40,556 nucleotides of DNA, taken from assembly GCA_002400495.2 (NCBI GenBank), contig NVQL02000062.1, positions 1 through 40,556 on the forward strand. The letters are read 5' to 3'. The notes under the pieces were generated by a model. The model ran no database searches. It saw only the letters and a program-made list of their open reading frames with translations, and was not told the DNA's origin. The stretch is from Alphaproteobacteria bacterium. GTDB taxonomy: Bacteria > Pseudomonadota > Alphaproteobacteria > Rhizobiales > OSC116. The first letter of the stretch is position 1; every line of letters starts with the position of its first letter. Shown one piece after another: positions 1 through 8,425 of this stretch. A program made the position numbers and the translations under genes.

Positions 1-36
1 CTCTTGTTTAAACTCTGATGTAACTTTGTGTCCCAT
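1..36 (-). CDS. Partial ORF, probable IS transposase N-terminus (IS3-type OrfA)
   Basis: Reading leftwards, an ATG at 36 opens MGHKVTSEFKQE and runs off the window edge. It is preceded by a good Shine-Dalgarno, AAGGAG, about 7 bases upstream. The first twelve residues resemble the start of IS3-family OrfA proteins (the xKVTxEFKxEAVRxA type), but only 12 codons are visible. The identification is therefore tentative. It lies downstream of, and on the same strand as, the damaged serine recombinase. Confidence 0.4.
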   Translation of the reverse strand, partial: MGHKVTSEFKQE

Positions 37-93
37 TTATATTCTCCTTATACGCAGTATATGCGGTTAAAGAAGCGGCACAATACCGGGACA
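1..93 (-). mobile_element. Putative end of an insertion sequence (truncated by window edge)
   Basis: If the ORF at 1-36 is an OrfA transposase, the IS terminus should lie just upstream of it. Read on the minus strand, the sequence from 93 inward begins TGTCCCGGTATTGTGCCGCT. It starts with the TG dinucleotide usual at IS3-family ends and lies about 20 bases from the stop codon of the recombinase. The other end is outside the window, so neither the inverted repeat nor the target duplication can be checked. Confidence 0.3.
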
Positions 94-112
94 CGACCAG
101 TTTTTGGTTTTG

Positions 113-1645
113 TCATTGATATTCCCTTTCTAAATTCATTCTTTCACTTAAATAGAAAATATAACTTAAGTCATTGAAACGAAAAGCATCCAAAGATACC
201 TTATTCTTCTCGGATAATTTTAGAATTGATTGGCAATTATCAAATTTCAGGAAAATGTAATAATCTAATATTTCCTCATTATCTGATTTCATGCGCACTG
301 CAATGGTTATGTCAGGCCGTAATCCAATATCAAATCTAATTTTCCACCTTGATGAACCAGCCTTCGTTGCCAAATGCCGTGCGACAACCACTGAAACATT
401 GAACTCATTGCTAACGGTAATTATATCTGTCTTAGGATTGCGTTCAATTGTTGCTCCTAATTCAATTATTTGGTCAATTATCTGCTCAACAATCTCAGAA
501 TGATAAACCCGCAATCGTTTGTTTATCTCAATATATCTGTAATCTCGGTCAGGTTCGAACCCAACCAACTTATAGGCTCTTAATAGGCTGCCAAAGCGGG
601 TTTTGTAATTACTACTAAGGGCAACATTAGCTTCATCGATGATAACACCTGAAAGATATCCGTGTTTTTTGTATAGCTTCGACAAATCCCTAAGCATTTC
701 CTCATTGGAATATCTATAGTTGCGAATTCGTATTATTTCCTGAGCTTTGTCGAATATTTCAACTAAAATAGCTTTGTCAAATACAGCTATGGCACGCACC
801 CACTCATTTGGTGGGTTTTTTATATGTGCTACTTTAAGTTTAAAAGAAGTGCGGTTGAAAACATTGTTGCCTATATATTTTTCATTGCTCAAAATTTGAT
901 GAATTGTAAGCCTTGTCCAATCTCTACCTAAATCTGTTTTTATGCCTTTATTATTGAATATAGCTGCAATTTCAGTCTCATTTTTATCTTCATTTATAAA
1001 CAAGTCATAAATGAGCCTAACATTAGCCAGTTCTTCCTCTGGACCCAGGATTAAAATGACACGATCCGTCAAAAAACTCTTATGTTGACCTTTTTTTAAT
1101 ATACCCTTTTTATTACCGTGCTCATCAATAAGCATTCTGCGCAAACCATAGCCAGCAGGGCCGCCTTGCTTATAACCACGTTGAATTAAATTGCACTGCC
1201 CTGCAAATACTTTTGCAGATAGTTCTCTGCTATATTCGGATGCCATATTTTGCTTTATTAATTTAAAGACTTCTGATGGCATGCTTCCATCATTGACAAA
1301 CTGTTCCGCGCAAAAATGTATATTTATCTTATTTTGCCAGCAAATATATTCGAAATGAGCGAATTCATTAATAGTAACAAAACGGCCCCACCTGCTTACA
1401 TCATATACAAGAATGGCACTAAACTTGGCCAACCCAGTTTTAACAATATCAATCATACGCAAAAAATCAGGTCGTCCCTTTGTATGTAACCCACTTTTAC
1501 CCCGATCCACAAAGTGTTCAATAATATTAATATTATTGTTGTATGCATATTATTCAATCAAGTTGAGTTGATTTTCTGGAGAAAATTTCTGATGATCTGT
1601 AGACATTCTAACATAGCTAACAGCTATTATCTTATCATCCGACAT
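113..1645 (-). pseudogene. Large serine recombinase with in-frame stop codon
   Basis: A site-specific DNA recombinase of the resolvase/invertase superfamily (large serine type). The real start is the ATG at 1645, behind a strong GGAGG. The first codons give KIIAVSYVRMSTDHQ, containing the Y-x-R-x-S catalytic motif (Ser about residue 15). Codon 32 (1550-1552) is TAA, and the frame then continues without a shift: HFVDRGKSG, the conserved resolvase-core stretch, follows 14 codons later. The rest holds a 'Recombinase' DNA-binding domain (GPAGYGLRR, later NEKYIGNNVFN) and a long C-terminal part without an obvious zinc ribbon. Total length would be about 510 codons, normal for the family. One nucleotide change separates it from an intact gene, so it is a recent pseudogene or, less likely, a readthrough gene. 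An internal GTG at 1510 would make a protein lacking the nucleophile. Confidence 0.85.
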
Positions 1646-1773
1646 TCGACCTCCTCCCTTTATATTACTTCATTAATTCAAGTCTTTTAGTTCAATTTCA
1701 TTAACTTAATAAGTTTTCATTTTTATATCAACTATCAAACATACGATTTATATATAGTACTTTTAAGCATAAT

Positions 1774-1793
1774 AAGACTTATATATAAGTCTT
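1774..1793. promoter_or_regulatory. Perfect 20-bp palindrome upstream of hipB (probable HipB operator)
   Basis: AAGACTTATATATAAGTCTT is its own reverse complement over all 20 bases. It lies 56 bases upstream of the hipB start, in an AT-rich stretch suited to a promoter. HipB-type antitoxins bind palindromes in their own promoter, so autoregulation of hipBA is the simplest reading (inference). Confidence 0.6.
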
Positions 1794-1848
1794 TATTGTT
1801 ATTTTATTCAAGGTGTGATAGATTGAGCTATAATGAATTGGATTGAAT

Positions 1849-2187
1849 ATGACCAAAACTAGAAAACGTGTTTATTCAGCTTATAGTCAAGACGCCATGG
1901 GGCTGCTGGGTGCCACGATACGCGCCGAACGTAAGGCAAAAAAAATGACAGAACCAGAACTAGCAGAGCGGGTTGGTGTTTCACGTAGCTTAATTCAACG
2001 CATCGAAAGAGGCGACATGAATTGCGGCATAGGGTTGGTTTTCGAAGCGGCATATATTCTAGGTATTCCGCTATTTGAGGCTGAGCCAAGTCGACTAACC
2101 AACCACATTCTTGATGTGATAGATAGACTCACATTACTTCCAAAAACCATTAGAAAGAAAAACAAGGTAATCAATGATGAGTTCTGA
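1849..2187 (+). CDS. hipB: HipB-like antitoxin, Xre-type HTH repressor
   Basis: A small DNA-binding protein (112 aa from ATG 1849) with a Cro/C1-type helix-turn-helix: GATIRAERKAKKMTEPELAE, then RVGVSRSLIQRIERG, about residues 20-60. It is expected to neutralise the HipA kinase and to repress the operon from the palindrome at 1774-1793. A TTG at 1843 is in frame two codons earlier, but the ATG is the better start; the Shine-Dalgarno is weak (GGATTGA region). The C-terminus is basic (IRKKNK). Its stop overlaps the hipA start by 14 bases, the tight coupling typical of toxin-antitoxin pairs. The assignment rests on this coupling to a clear HipA. Confidence 0.85.
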   Translation: MTKTRKRVYSAYSQDAMGLLGATIRAERKAKKMTEPELAERVGVSRSLIQRIERGDMNCGIGLVFEAAYILGIPLFEAEPSRLTNHILDVIDRLTLLPKTIRKKNKVINDEF

Positions 2188-3436
2188 AAGCAAATTAACG
2201 GAAGCCTATGTTTGGATTTGGTTGCCAGATAGAACGGAACCAATCGTTGCAGGTAAACTAGAGCAAGATGGCCAGAACCTGATCTTTGCCTACGGAAAAA
2301 GCTACCTAGAACGGCAAGAAGCCATTTCAATTTATGAAGCAGAATTGCCATTGAAAGCAGGAACATTGCCACTTTTAAATGGTCTTTCAATACCAAATTG
2401 CATTCGGGACGGAGCCCCAGACGCATGGGGGCGTCGGGTCATCATAAACCGTCAGATGGGTTTAAAAGGTGCTGATATTGATCCCATGCAGCTGAACGAA
2501 CTAACATATTTATTACGATCTGGATCGGATCGAATTGGTGCTTTAGACTTTCAACAATCAGCTACCCAATATATTCCAAGACAATCTATGGGGGCAACAT
2601 TGATTGAACTTATGAGTTCAGCAGAACGCGTTGAAAAAGGCATTCCTCTGTCACCAGAACTAGATTTGGCCTTGTATCACGGCAGTTCAATTGGTGGTGC
2701 ACGCCCCAAAGCACTTATCAAAGATGGCGAGACAAAATATATCGCAAAATTTTCTGGTAGTTCAGATACCTACAGTGTCGTAAAGGCCGAATTTATTGCT
2801 ATGCGGTTAGCGGCAATGGTGGGAATTAATGTTGCACCCGTAAAATTGACCAAGGCTGCACATAAAGATGTTTTGCTCATCGAACGTTTCGATAGAGTTT
2901 TGACAAATAAGGGCTGGCAACGTAAATCAATAATTTCTGCCCTTACAATTTTGGAACTAGATGAAATGTTGGCCAGATATGCTAGCTATGAAAAACTAGC
3001 AGAGATAATCCGTACTAAATTTACCTCTCCTAAACAAACACTAAAAGAGCTCTTCAAACGAATTATTTTCAATATATTGTCTGGCAATAATGATGACCAC
3101 GCCAGAAATCACGCAGCTTTTTGGGATGGAAAATCTCTAACCCTCACTCCCGCCTATGACATATGCCCACAAATTCGTGCTGGAGGAGAAACAACTCAAG
3201 CGATGCTCATTCATGGAGCAAACAGATATAGTCAACTGAAAGTCTGCGTGGATGCATCGCATATATTCCATTTATCAGAGAATGAGGCTCTAAATATTAT
3301 TGAATATCAAAAGTCAATAATTGAGGATAATTGGAATGCAATTTGTGACCAAGCCGAATTAAATCAAGTCGACAAAAATCTATTTTGGCATCGACAATTT
3401 TTAAATCCGTATGCCTTCGAAGGATTAAATGCGTGA
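2174..3436 (+). CDS. hipA: HipA-family serine/threonine kinase toxin
   Basis: A 420-aa HipA-like kinase. HipA proteins phosphorylate targets such as glutamyl-tRNA synthetase and induce growth arrest or persistence; the target here is not known. Visible parts: an N-terminal HipA_N domain (about 10-110), the conserved GGARPKA loop (174-180), AKFSGSSDTYS with a probable ATP-binding lysine (about 192), ERFDR (237-241), the catalytic stretch NILSGNNDDHARNH (300-313) and the metal-binding YDI (328-330). All key motifs are present, so the toxin looks functional. The ATG at 2174 has AAGG upstream; a second ATG follows immediately. It is co-translated with hipB. Its position next to a damaged recombinase and dusA scars fits carriage by a mobile island. 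Confidence 0.9.
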   Translation: MMSSESKLTEAYVWIWLPDRTEPIVAGKLEQDGQNLIFAYGKSYLERQEAISIYEAELPLKAGTLPLLNGLSIPNCIRDGAPDAWGRRVIINRQMGLKGADIDPMQLNELTYLLRSGSDRIGALDFQQSATQYIPRQSMGATLIELMSSAERVEKGIPLSPELDLALYHGSSIGGARPKALIKDGETKYIAKFSGSSDTYSVVKAEFIAMRLAAMVGINVAPVKLTKAAHKDVLLIERFDRVLTNKGWQRKSIISALTILELDEMLARYASYEKLAEIIRTKFTSPKQTLKELFKRIIFNILSGNNDDHARNHAAFWDGKSLTLTPAYDICPQIRAGGETTQAMLIHGANRYSQLKVCVDASHIFHLSENEALNIIEYQKSIIEDNWNAICDQAELNQVDKNLFWHRQFLNPYAFEGLNA

Positions 3437-3483
3437 AATTGTCTTCACGCCAATTTGCTTGAGAAAATATTTTACGAAAAATC

Positions 3484-3542
3484 GCGGGTACTTTTTTGAA
3501 AATGCGATTGTTCGGTGAATTTGGCGGGTACTTTGCGGGTAC
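3484..3542 (+). repeat. Three direct GCGGGTAC repeats (possible integrase arm sites)
   Basis: GCGGGTACTTT occurs at 3484-3494 and 3524-3534, and GCGGGTAC again at 3535-3542. The array sits between hipA and the dusA remnant. Short direct repeats a few tens of bases from an attachment core are the usual form of arm-type binding sites of tyrosine integrases. Related GGTAC repeats lie beside the second dusA remnant (29722-29755). The function is inferred. Confidence 0.45.
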
Positions 3543-3578
3543 TAGTCAATTTGGCACCCAATTGAATCAAATACTTAA

Positions 3579-3707
3579 CTAAATATCAGTCCGATCGATC
3601 ATAGGGGCAACGGAAAAGCGTCTATTTACCGTAATTGGTGATTTTTGGCTATAAAGTTGGCTATTAAGGTGATTTAGTGAATTTAAATTTGTTTTATTTT
3701 CTACCAT
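3579..3707 (-). pseudogene. dusA: 5'-end remnant of dusA (tRNA-dihydrouridine synthase A), attachment-site scar
   Basis: From ATG 3707 the minus strand encodes 42 residues ending in NRRFSVAPMIDRTDI and a TAG stop. The string RFSVAPM-DxTD is the start of the TIM-barrel of DusA (E. coli DusA has RFSVAPMLDWTDRHCR). The rest of the roughly 330-residue enzyme is missing. The 5' end of dusA is a known target of a family of tyrosine integrases, so this is read as a displaced dusA start left by an island insertion. A second, similar remnant in the same orientation lies at 29531-29689. The conserved W of the family is R in both (TGG to CGG). Confidence 0.65.
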
Positions 3708-3782
3708 ATTCACCGATTTACTGACATTTTAGTGTTTTACATGTTCCATATATGTACCACGGAAGAAGCTCAGGTAAAATAA

Positions 3783-3980
3783 ATGGTTTCATTTATTATT
3801 CAAAAAAGAACCAGAAAAACAGGAGTTATTGGAAACAGATCTCTTGTTCGTCTTCTTGATAAAGATGTGTGCGTTTATAGCACATCCAGAACGTTTTCCA
3901 AGAAAATTGCTGCATCAAACTAGGGTAAACAAAAGGTTTTAGAATTAGAAGAAGATGGCATCCCTAAACGCAATGCCTAA
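3783..3980 (+). pseudogene. Tyrosine integrase, N-terminal remnant
   Basis: An ATG at 3783 opens a basic N-terminus (MVSFIIQKRTRKTGV) followed by VRLLDKDVCVYSTSRTFSKKIAAS. This is the pattern of phage/island integrase arm-binding domains (x-SRTFxxKxxAxxW). A TAG at 3921-3923 stands where the family has Trp ([20 protein letters not shown]), and the frame ends at 3980. No catalytic domain remains. Its position 75 bases from the dusA remnant fits a DusA-type integrase that has decayed. The call rests on the N-terminal pattern only. Confidence 0.5.
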
Positions 3981-3982
3981 AA

Positions 3983-4338
3983 CCCTTCACCAAAGTTAAA
4001 AATACCAGCTTCGCGGGCGATGTTTCAATTAAATGGTTTGAAGATGGCACATTAAGCGTTTCAGCAAACTGCATCGATCGGCATCTAGCCAAACGTGGCG
4101 ACCAAACTGCGATTATTTGGGAAGGCGATAACCCAGATGAGTCAGAAAATATTACTTATAACGAACTACATAAATAAACAAGTTTGCCTGTTCGCCAATA
4201 TGCTCAAAGCCAATGCGTCAAAAACGGCGATGTTGTTACAATGCATATGCCGATGGTTCCCGAAGCCGCCTATATTCCTGCTCAGCCCAAACCGCCCACA
4301 GCGGTGGCCCAAACTGTTATTGTTGTCGTAAAATATCC
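3983..4338 (+). pseudogene. acs: Acetyl-CoA synthetase fragment (N-terminal part, frameshifted)
   Basis: [10 protein letters not shown], then [38 protein letters not shown] and ITYNELHK match the N-terminal region of AMP-forming acetyl-CoA synthetase almost word for word. A TAA follows at 4175. Homology resumes as VCLFANMLKAN in one frame and KNGDVVTMHMPMVPEAA in another, so at least two frameshifts are present. After that the sequence decays. The first ~60 codons of the gene and everything beyond about residue 180 are absent. It cannot make a working enzyme. It marks backbone or imported DNA broken up beside the integration scar. Confidence 0.75.
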
Positions 4339-4444
4339 ATAGGAGATATGATCACCTCCCAATTCTTGCATTGCAGTATCGGCATCAAAAAATTTATTAT
4401 CAGCATCGGTATCCACGACTTTAAAAAAATCACCCGATCGTTAT

Positions 4445-4528
4445 AAGGGACGAAGTCGAGGAGGCCCCACTACAGAGATCCATGTTGTAACGGATGCGCG
4501 TGGTTTAGATGTTGTGGTTTTTATGTTT
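4445..4528 (+). pseudogene. IS5-family transposase fragment
   Basis: The frame from 4445 reads KGRSRGGPTTEIHVVTDARG. It matches the GRSRGGLTTKIHxVxDAxG block found around the first catalytic Asp of IS5/IS1182-type transposases. Only about 28 codons are recognisable, with no start and no further catalytic residues. It is a relic of an old insertion adjoining the acs fragment. Confidence 0.55.
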
Positions 4529-4630
4529 TTTAAAATTTTTCACTATTTATGTTCAATAGATGAAGTCGCTCTCCTATGCGTTCTTTGCATATCAAGTTTT
4601 AATTAGGTTTGAAGAAAATAGAAATTCGAG

Positions 4631-4685
4631 AGTGAATATTAGTTTATATGCAAAACATTAATTGACATACAAACTAATATTCACT
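4631..4685. promoter_or_regulatory. Long inverted repeat in the TRAP operon promoter (probable operator)
   Basis: The arms 4631-4650 and 4666-4685 are 20 bases each, complementary at 19 of 20 positions, and separated by 15 bases. The left arm runs into CAAAACAT, so 4639-4658 reads TTAGTTTATATGCAAAACAT. The same 20-mer with one change is found at 11350-11369, between the divergent catabolic operons. It lies 67 bases ahead of the TAXI gene start. The likely binder is the IclR regulator at 18089-18889, or possibly the GntR at 18996-19655 (inference). Confidence 0.6.
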
Positions 4686-4751
4686 AATTTCGATTGCGAG
4701 CACAAAAAATATTAGGTTTGTGTTAATCCAATAATTCTCTTGGGAGGGAAT

Positions 4752-5741
4752 ATGTATTTCATTAAAAAATCCAAATCCATTGCAATTGGTTTAAGTTTGG
4801 TGGCTCTGGCGAGTTTCTCAAACGTTTCGGCTGAGCCTCATAAAGCTATTTCATTCATTTCAGGCGGCCCAACGGGTACTTGGTATCCAACCGCGGCTGC
4901 GATTTCTGAAATGGTCAATGGTCACTATGATGGTCAACCTGTCACAACAATTCCTGGCAAAGGTGCCATTGGGAACCCATTACAGGTGGGTTCTGGCAAA
5001 GCAGAATTCGGCCTTTCTTATGGTCCCTTCTTAAAGCTCGCTTACGAAGGTAAAAATGAAGTTTATGACATTGACGGGTTTAAAAACCTGCGGATGGTAG
5101 CCAATGTGGTTGCAAACACGGTTCACATTGTGTTGGCCGATGGTGTTGAAGACAACGTTTTTGACAGCCTTAAAACCGGTGGAAAAACCAGCATTGGTGT
5201 GGGTCAAAAAGGTTCATCAAATTATTTTGCGATCGAAAAAATAATGATGACTTACGGCTTTGATTATGATCAACTTAGCGCGGCAGGAACTCATGTTGAA
5301 CAAGGCGCTCAACAAGGCCTGTTAGATGCATTTCAAAATCGCCAATTGGATATTTACACCAATACTGTTGGTATGAATTCTAGCGATTTAACCCAAGCCA
5401 TATCAGCACGTAATGCACGGGTTTTCTCAATGCCAGATAATGTGCGCGATATCATGGTGAATAAATGGGGTTACACGCTATTCACCATTCCCGCAGGCAC
5501 CTATGATGGCCAAGACAATCCTGTGAAATCATTAAATCTTCCGACGGTTATCTTTACAACAGCGGATATGGATGATGAGATTGTCTATAATATGGTCAAA
5601 GAAATGGCCGAAAATCACGACAAGCTAATTGCTGCTTATGGTGGTTTCAAAAATTGGAAGCCAGCTGATTTGCCAATTGGACATCCAATTCCAACCCATC
5701 CAGGTGCTTTAAAATATTACAAAGAACGTGGTTGGAAGTAG
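4752..5741 (+). CDS. TAXI-type TRAP transporter solute-binding protein
   Basis: Periplasmic binding protein of a TRAP transporter, TAXI subfamily (329 aa). The N-terminus MYFIKKSKSIAIGLSLVALA, ending in a VSA cleavage site, is a typical Sec signal peptide. The mature start KAISFISGGPTGTWYPTAAA carries the family's GGxxGxxYPxxxA signature, followed by PGKGAIGNP and the GKAEFGLSY block. The ATG at 4752 is chosen over an in-frame TTG at 4740 because GGGAGGG sits right before it. It is followed by a hairpin and then the fused membrane subunit. TAXI proteins bind organic acids or amino acids; the ligand here is presumably the substrate of the neighbouring catabolic operons. Confidence 0.9.
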   Translation: MYFIKKSKSIAIGLSLVALASFSNVSAEPHKAISFISGGPTGTWYPTAAAISEMVNGHYDGQPVTTIPGKGAIGNPLQVGSGKAEFGLSYGPFLKLAYEGKNEVYDIDGFKNLRMVANVVANTVHIVLADGVEDNVFDSLKTGGKTSIGVGQKGSSNYFAIEKIMMTYGFDYDQLSAAGTHVEQGAQQGLLDAFQNRQLDIYTNTVGMNSSDLTQAISARNARVFSMPDNVRDIMVNKWGYTLFTIPAGTYDGQDNPVKSLNLPTVIFTTADMDDEIVYNMVKEMAENHDKLIAAYGGFKNWKPADLPIGHPIPTHPGALKYYKERGWK

Positions 5742-5761
5742 TCTAGATTCATTACGATCGT

Positions 5762-5795
5762 AAGGCGGTCATATCGTCCGCCTTGTTTATTTTTA
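5762..5795 (+). terminator. Intercistronic hairpin (partial terminator) between TRAP genes
   Basis: AAGGCGG (5762-5768) pairs with CCGCCTT (5778-5784) across a 9-base loop and is followed by GTTTATTTTT. It has the form of a Rho-independent terminator but lies inside the operon, 26 bases before the membrane-subunit start. It probably reduces readthrough so that more binding protein than membrane protein is made. Confidence 0.65.
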
Positions 5796-5809
5796 ATAGG
5801 TTGGATTAA

Positions 5810-7747
5810 ATGCTAGGTAACTTCTATAACGGCACAATGAGCTTGAGGAATATAACCTTTCCAAGTGAACAGAGAAAGATTGCCGATTGGCAACGCATTC
5901 CAATTACCATCGCTTCGATCGCGATAACGCTCATCACCTTGTATTACGCATTTAACATCACACCTGGCCAAATACAAATGCGCAGCATGCATTTAATGTT
6001 CATGCTGCCATTGACTTTATTGCTATATCCAGCATTTAAATCCTCACATAAAACATCGCCAAGTGCGTTAGATTGGGGATTTGCATTGGCTGCAATGTCA
6101 GCCTTTATATGGTCGTTTACCAGCGCAGACCGATGGTTAGATCGGTTTGTCGGGTTTGACCCTGTGCCAAATACCGATTTTATTTTTGGTTGTATTGCCA
6201 TGCTAACCATATTCGAAGCCACACGACGCACCGTGGGGGCAACCATTGTTATTCTAAATCTTATTTTTATTTTCTATGCATTATACGGCAACTTATTTCC
6301 GGGTATATTGGAGCATAAAGGCATTTCTATAGTCGAGCTTGTCGAGACAATGTATATGGATGTCGAAGGCATCTTCAATTTCATAACAGGCATTATGGCC
6401 ACATTTATATTCACCTTTTTGCTGTTCGGGGTGTTCTTGCGTATGACAGGCGGCGATAAAGTTTTCACCGAACTTGCCAGCGCAATTGCGGGGCATCGCC
6501 GTGGCGGGCCGGCAAAGGTGGCCGTTGTATCCAGTGCATTAATGGGCATGCTATCTGGCAGTTCTATTTCAAATGTATCGACAACTGGCACCATGACCAT
6601 TCCAATGATGAAGAAGCTCGGTTTTAAAAATTATGAAGCCGCGGCCATCGAGGTGGTGTCTTCTGTTGGTGGGGGGCTAATGCCACCCTTAATGGGCACT
6701 GGTGTGTTCATTATGGCGAGCTTAACAAACATTCCGCTGGTGACTATTTTAATCTATTCCACAGCACCAGCAATTTTATATTATGCAGCCATTTATTTTT
6801 ATACCGATATTAAAGCCGCCGAATATGGCATGAAAGGCATGGACAAAAGTAAATTAAAGAGCGCTTGGCAAGTGCTCAAAAATGGCGGCCATGTATTTAT
6901 ACCTGTTGTTATTTTAATCATTTTATTATTGATGAAATTCACGCCCTATTTGGCGAGTACAGCTTGTGTTGTCATGACAATCGTAATCAGTTATGCCAAA
7001 AAAGCCACAAGGTTAAATTGGCGCCAAATGCTAACAGCACTTGAGGGCGGCGCAAGATCAGCGGCCACCATTTCAGCATTATTGGCTAGCGCGGCAATCA
7101 TTTATGCCGTAACCGTTCAAACAGGGTTATTGATCAAAGTCACATCCATTCTCATCACTTATTCTGGCGGGTCTGCGGTTATTGCCATTATTTTAATCGG
7201 TCTCATGTCTTATGTTATTGGCATGGGTCTGCCAGTTACGGCGGCCTACGTCATCATCGCTGCTTTAGGCGCAGGTGCGTTACAGGACATGGGTATATCC
7301 ATCCTCGCGGCTCACTTAATAATTTTTTGGTTTGCACAAGATTCAACCATAACCCCACCCATTTGCATGACAGCCATTGTTGGCGCACGCATTGCCGAAG
7401 CGCCCCCAATGCGAACCGGTTGGGAGTGCGTAAAGATTGCCAAGGCACTGTATATTTTACCATTCATGTTTACATTCTCTAGCTTGCTAGATGAAAACTG
7501 GCTCGAAGTGATTTATGATTTTTGTATTGGCATCGCACTATTTGCAGTCATACCCATTGCCAGCATTGGGTATTGGCGCTGGTATTTATCTTGGAAAACT
7601 AGAATAGCCTTGTTTATATTGGCTGCAGCATTATTTGGCACAACAATTGGAGACGCGTTGGACAGTGGATTATGGGTATTATTTTCGATAGCAATCGGCG
7701 CGGTATGCTTCTTTTTACTCAAGCATGATAAACGAGCATTTGAGTGA
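5810..7747 (+). CDS. TRAP transporter permease, fused 4TM/12TM (DctQM type)
   Basis: Integral membrane protein of 645 aa combining the small and large TRAP subunits, as is usual for TAXI systems. It is hydrophobic throughout with many predicted membrane spans. The large-subunit signatures are clear: MLSGSSISNVSTTGTMTIPM (about 240-265), GGGLMPPLMGTGVFIMAS and VIGMGLPVTAAYVIIAALGA. It couples uptake to the sodium gradient together with the binding protein encoded upstream. The start at 5810 has AGGTTGG upstream; MSLRN at 5837 is an alternative. It is convergent with the dioxygenase operon, with 9 bases between stop codons. Confidence 0.92.
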   Translation: MLGNFYNGTMSLRNITFPSEQRKIADWQRIPITIASIAITLITLYYAFNITPGQIQMRSMHLMFMLPLTLLLYPAFKSSHKTSPSALDWGFALAAMSAFIWSFTSADRWLDRFVGFDPVPNTDFIFGCIAMLTIFEATRRTVGATIVILNLIFIFYALYGNLFPGILEHKGISIVELVETMYMDVEGIFNFITGIMATFIFTFLLFGVFLRMTGGDKVFTELASAIAGHRRGGPAKVAVVSSALMGMLSGSSISNVSTTGTMTIPMMKKLGFKNYEAAAIEVVSSVGGGLMPPLMGTGVFIMASLTNIPLVTILIYSTAPAILYYAAIYFYTDIKAAEYGMKGMDKSKLKSAWQVLKNGGHVFIPVVILIILLLMKFTPYLASTACVVMTIVISYAKKATRLNWRQMLTALEGGARSAATISALLASAAIIYAVTVQTGLLIKVTSILITYSGGSAVIAIILIGLMSYVIGMGLPVTAAYVIIAALGAGALQDMGISILAAHLIIFWFAQDSTITPPICMTAIVGARIAEAPPMRTGWECVKIAKALYILPFMFTFSSLLDENWLEVIYDFCIGIALFAVIPIASIGYWRWYLSWKTRIALFILAAALFGTTIGDALDSGLWVLFSIAIGAVCFFLLKHDKRAFE

Positions 7748-7756
7748 CCATAAATT

Positions 7757-8425
7757 CTACTCAAAAAAGGTTGAATTCTTGCCTCTAATCACAATGTCAA
7801 ATTTAAACCCCCGTTCAACATCAATATCAGGAGTTTCGTATTTTTTACCAATGTTCAAATGAAAGTCCTCGGCCATCACAATACGCATAGGGTCAGTGTC
7901 GTTATGCTCTGCATCTTTAAAATACATTTGCGTGATGAGCCTTGACGCGCCGCCCCTTATAGACAAATGAATATGTTTAGGCCGCCATCGGTTAATATCT
8001 GGCCGCGCAAGATAACATCCGGGGTCAATTGTCCAAAACTTATATCGCCCTTCTTCATCGGTTAGCGTGCGTCCAAGGCCGCTAAAATTGGGGTCTAATG
8101 GAGCGTCGTAGCCATCTAAATCATGTGCGTATTTGCCATATTTATTGGCGTTCCAAATCTCAACCAAGGCATGTCGTAGCGGCTGGCCAATGTCATCCAA
8201 TATTTGACCACTCATTTCTATCGCGTCGCCTTCAGCGCGTGGCATTTGCGGCGCCAAGCGTGTTAAGTCGTTCTCACCCATACGAATACCAGGTTGAACG
8301 CGGCTATACGGTAAAAAACTGTCTCGCGCCGCAGGGGGGATAATGCGTAAATTTTCTCTTGGTGTGCGCTCATTAGATGTATTGTCGGTCGGGCCAATGC
8401 GTAATATTCTACCTAATTTTTCCAT
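7757..8425 (-). CDS. Intradiol ring-cleavage dioxygenase, beta-subunit-like (PcaH family)
   Basis: Catalytic, Fe(III)-binding subunit of a protocatechuate 3,4-dioxygenase-type enzyme (222 aa; PcaH is about 238). Iron ligands are visible: Tyr99 (NKYGKYAH), Tyr138 (PGCYLARP), and His151 and His153 (RPKHIHLS). DAPLDPNFSGLGRT is also family-typical. The canonical YPWRN loop after the second Tyr reads YLARP, so the substrate-contacting Trp of PcaH is replaced by Ala. The substrate may therefore not be protocatechuate. The ATG at 8425 overlaps the alpha-subunit stop as TAATG, with GGAGAG upstream; an in-frame GTG at 8437 is less likely. Last gene of a four-gene minus-strand operon. Confidence 0.88.
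   Translation of the reverse strand: MEKLGRILRIGPTDNTSNERTPRENLRIIPPAARDSFLPYSRVQPGIRMGENDLTRLAPQMPRAEGDAIEMSGQILDDIGQPLRHALVEIWNANKYGKYAHDLDGYDAPLDPNFSGLGRTLTDEEGRYKFWTIDPGCYLARPDINRWRPKHIHLSIRGGASRLITQMYFKDAEHNDTDPMRIVMAEDFHLNIGKKYETPDIDVERGFKFDIVIRGKNSTFFE

Noticed and set aside
1995..2426. Minus-strand ORF of 143 codons over hipB/hipA
   Set aside because: Antisense shadow of two well-supported genes, no ribosome-binding site and no recognisable motif.
4282..4440. A 52-codon open frame on the minus strand with a DTDADNKFF stretch resembling an EF-hand
   Set aside because: It has no start codon near its upstream end, overlaps the decayed acs fragment, and no family could be recognised; probably chance.
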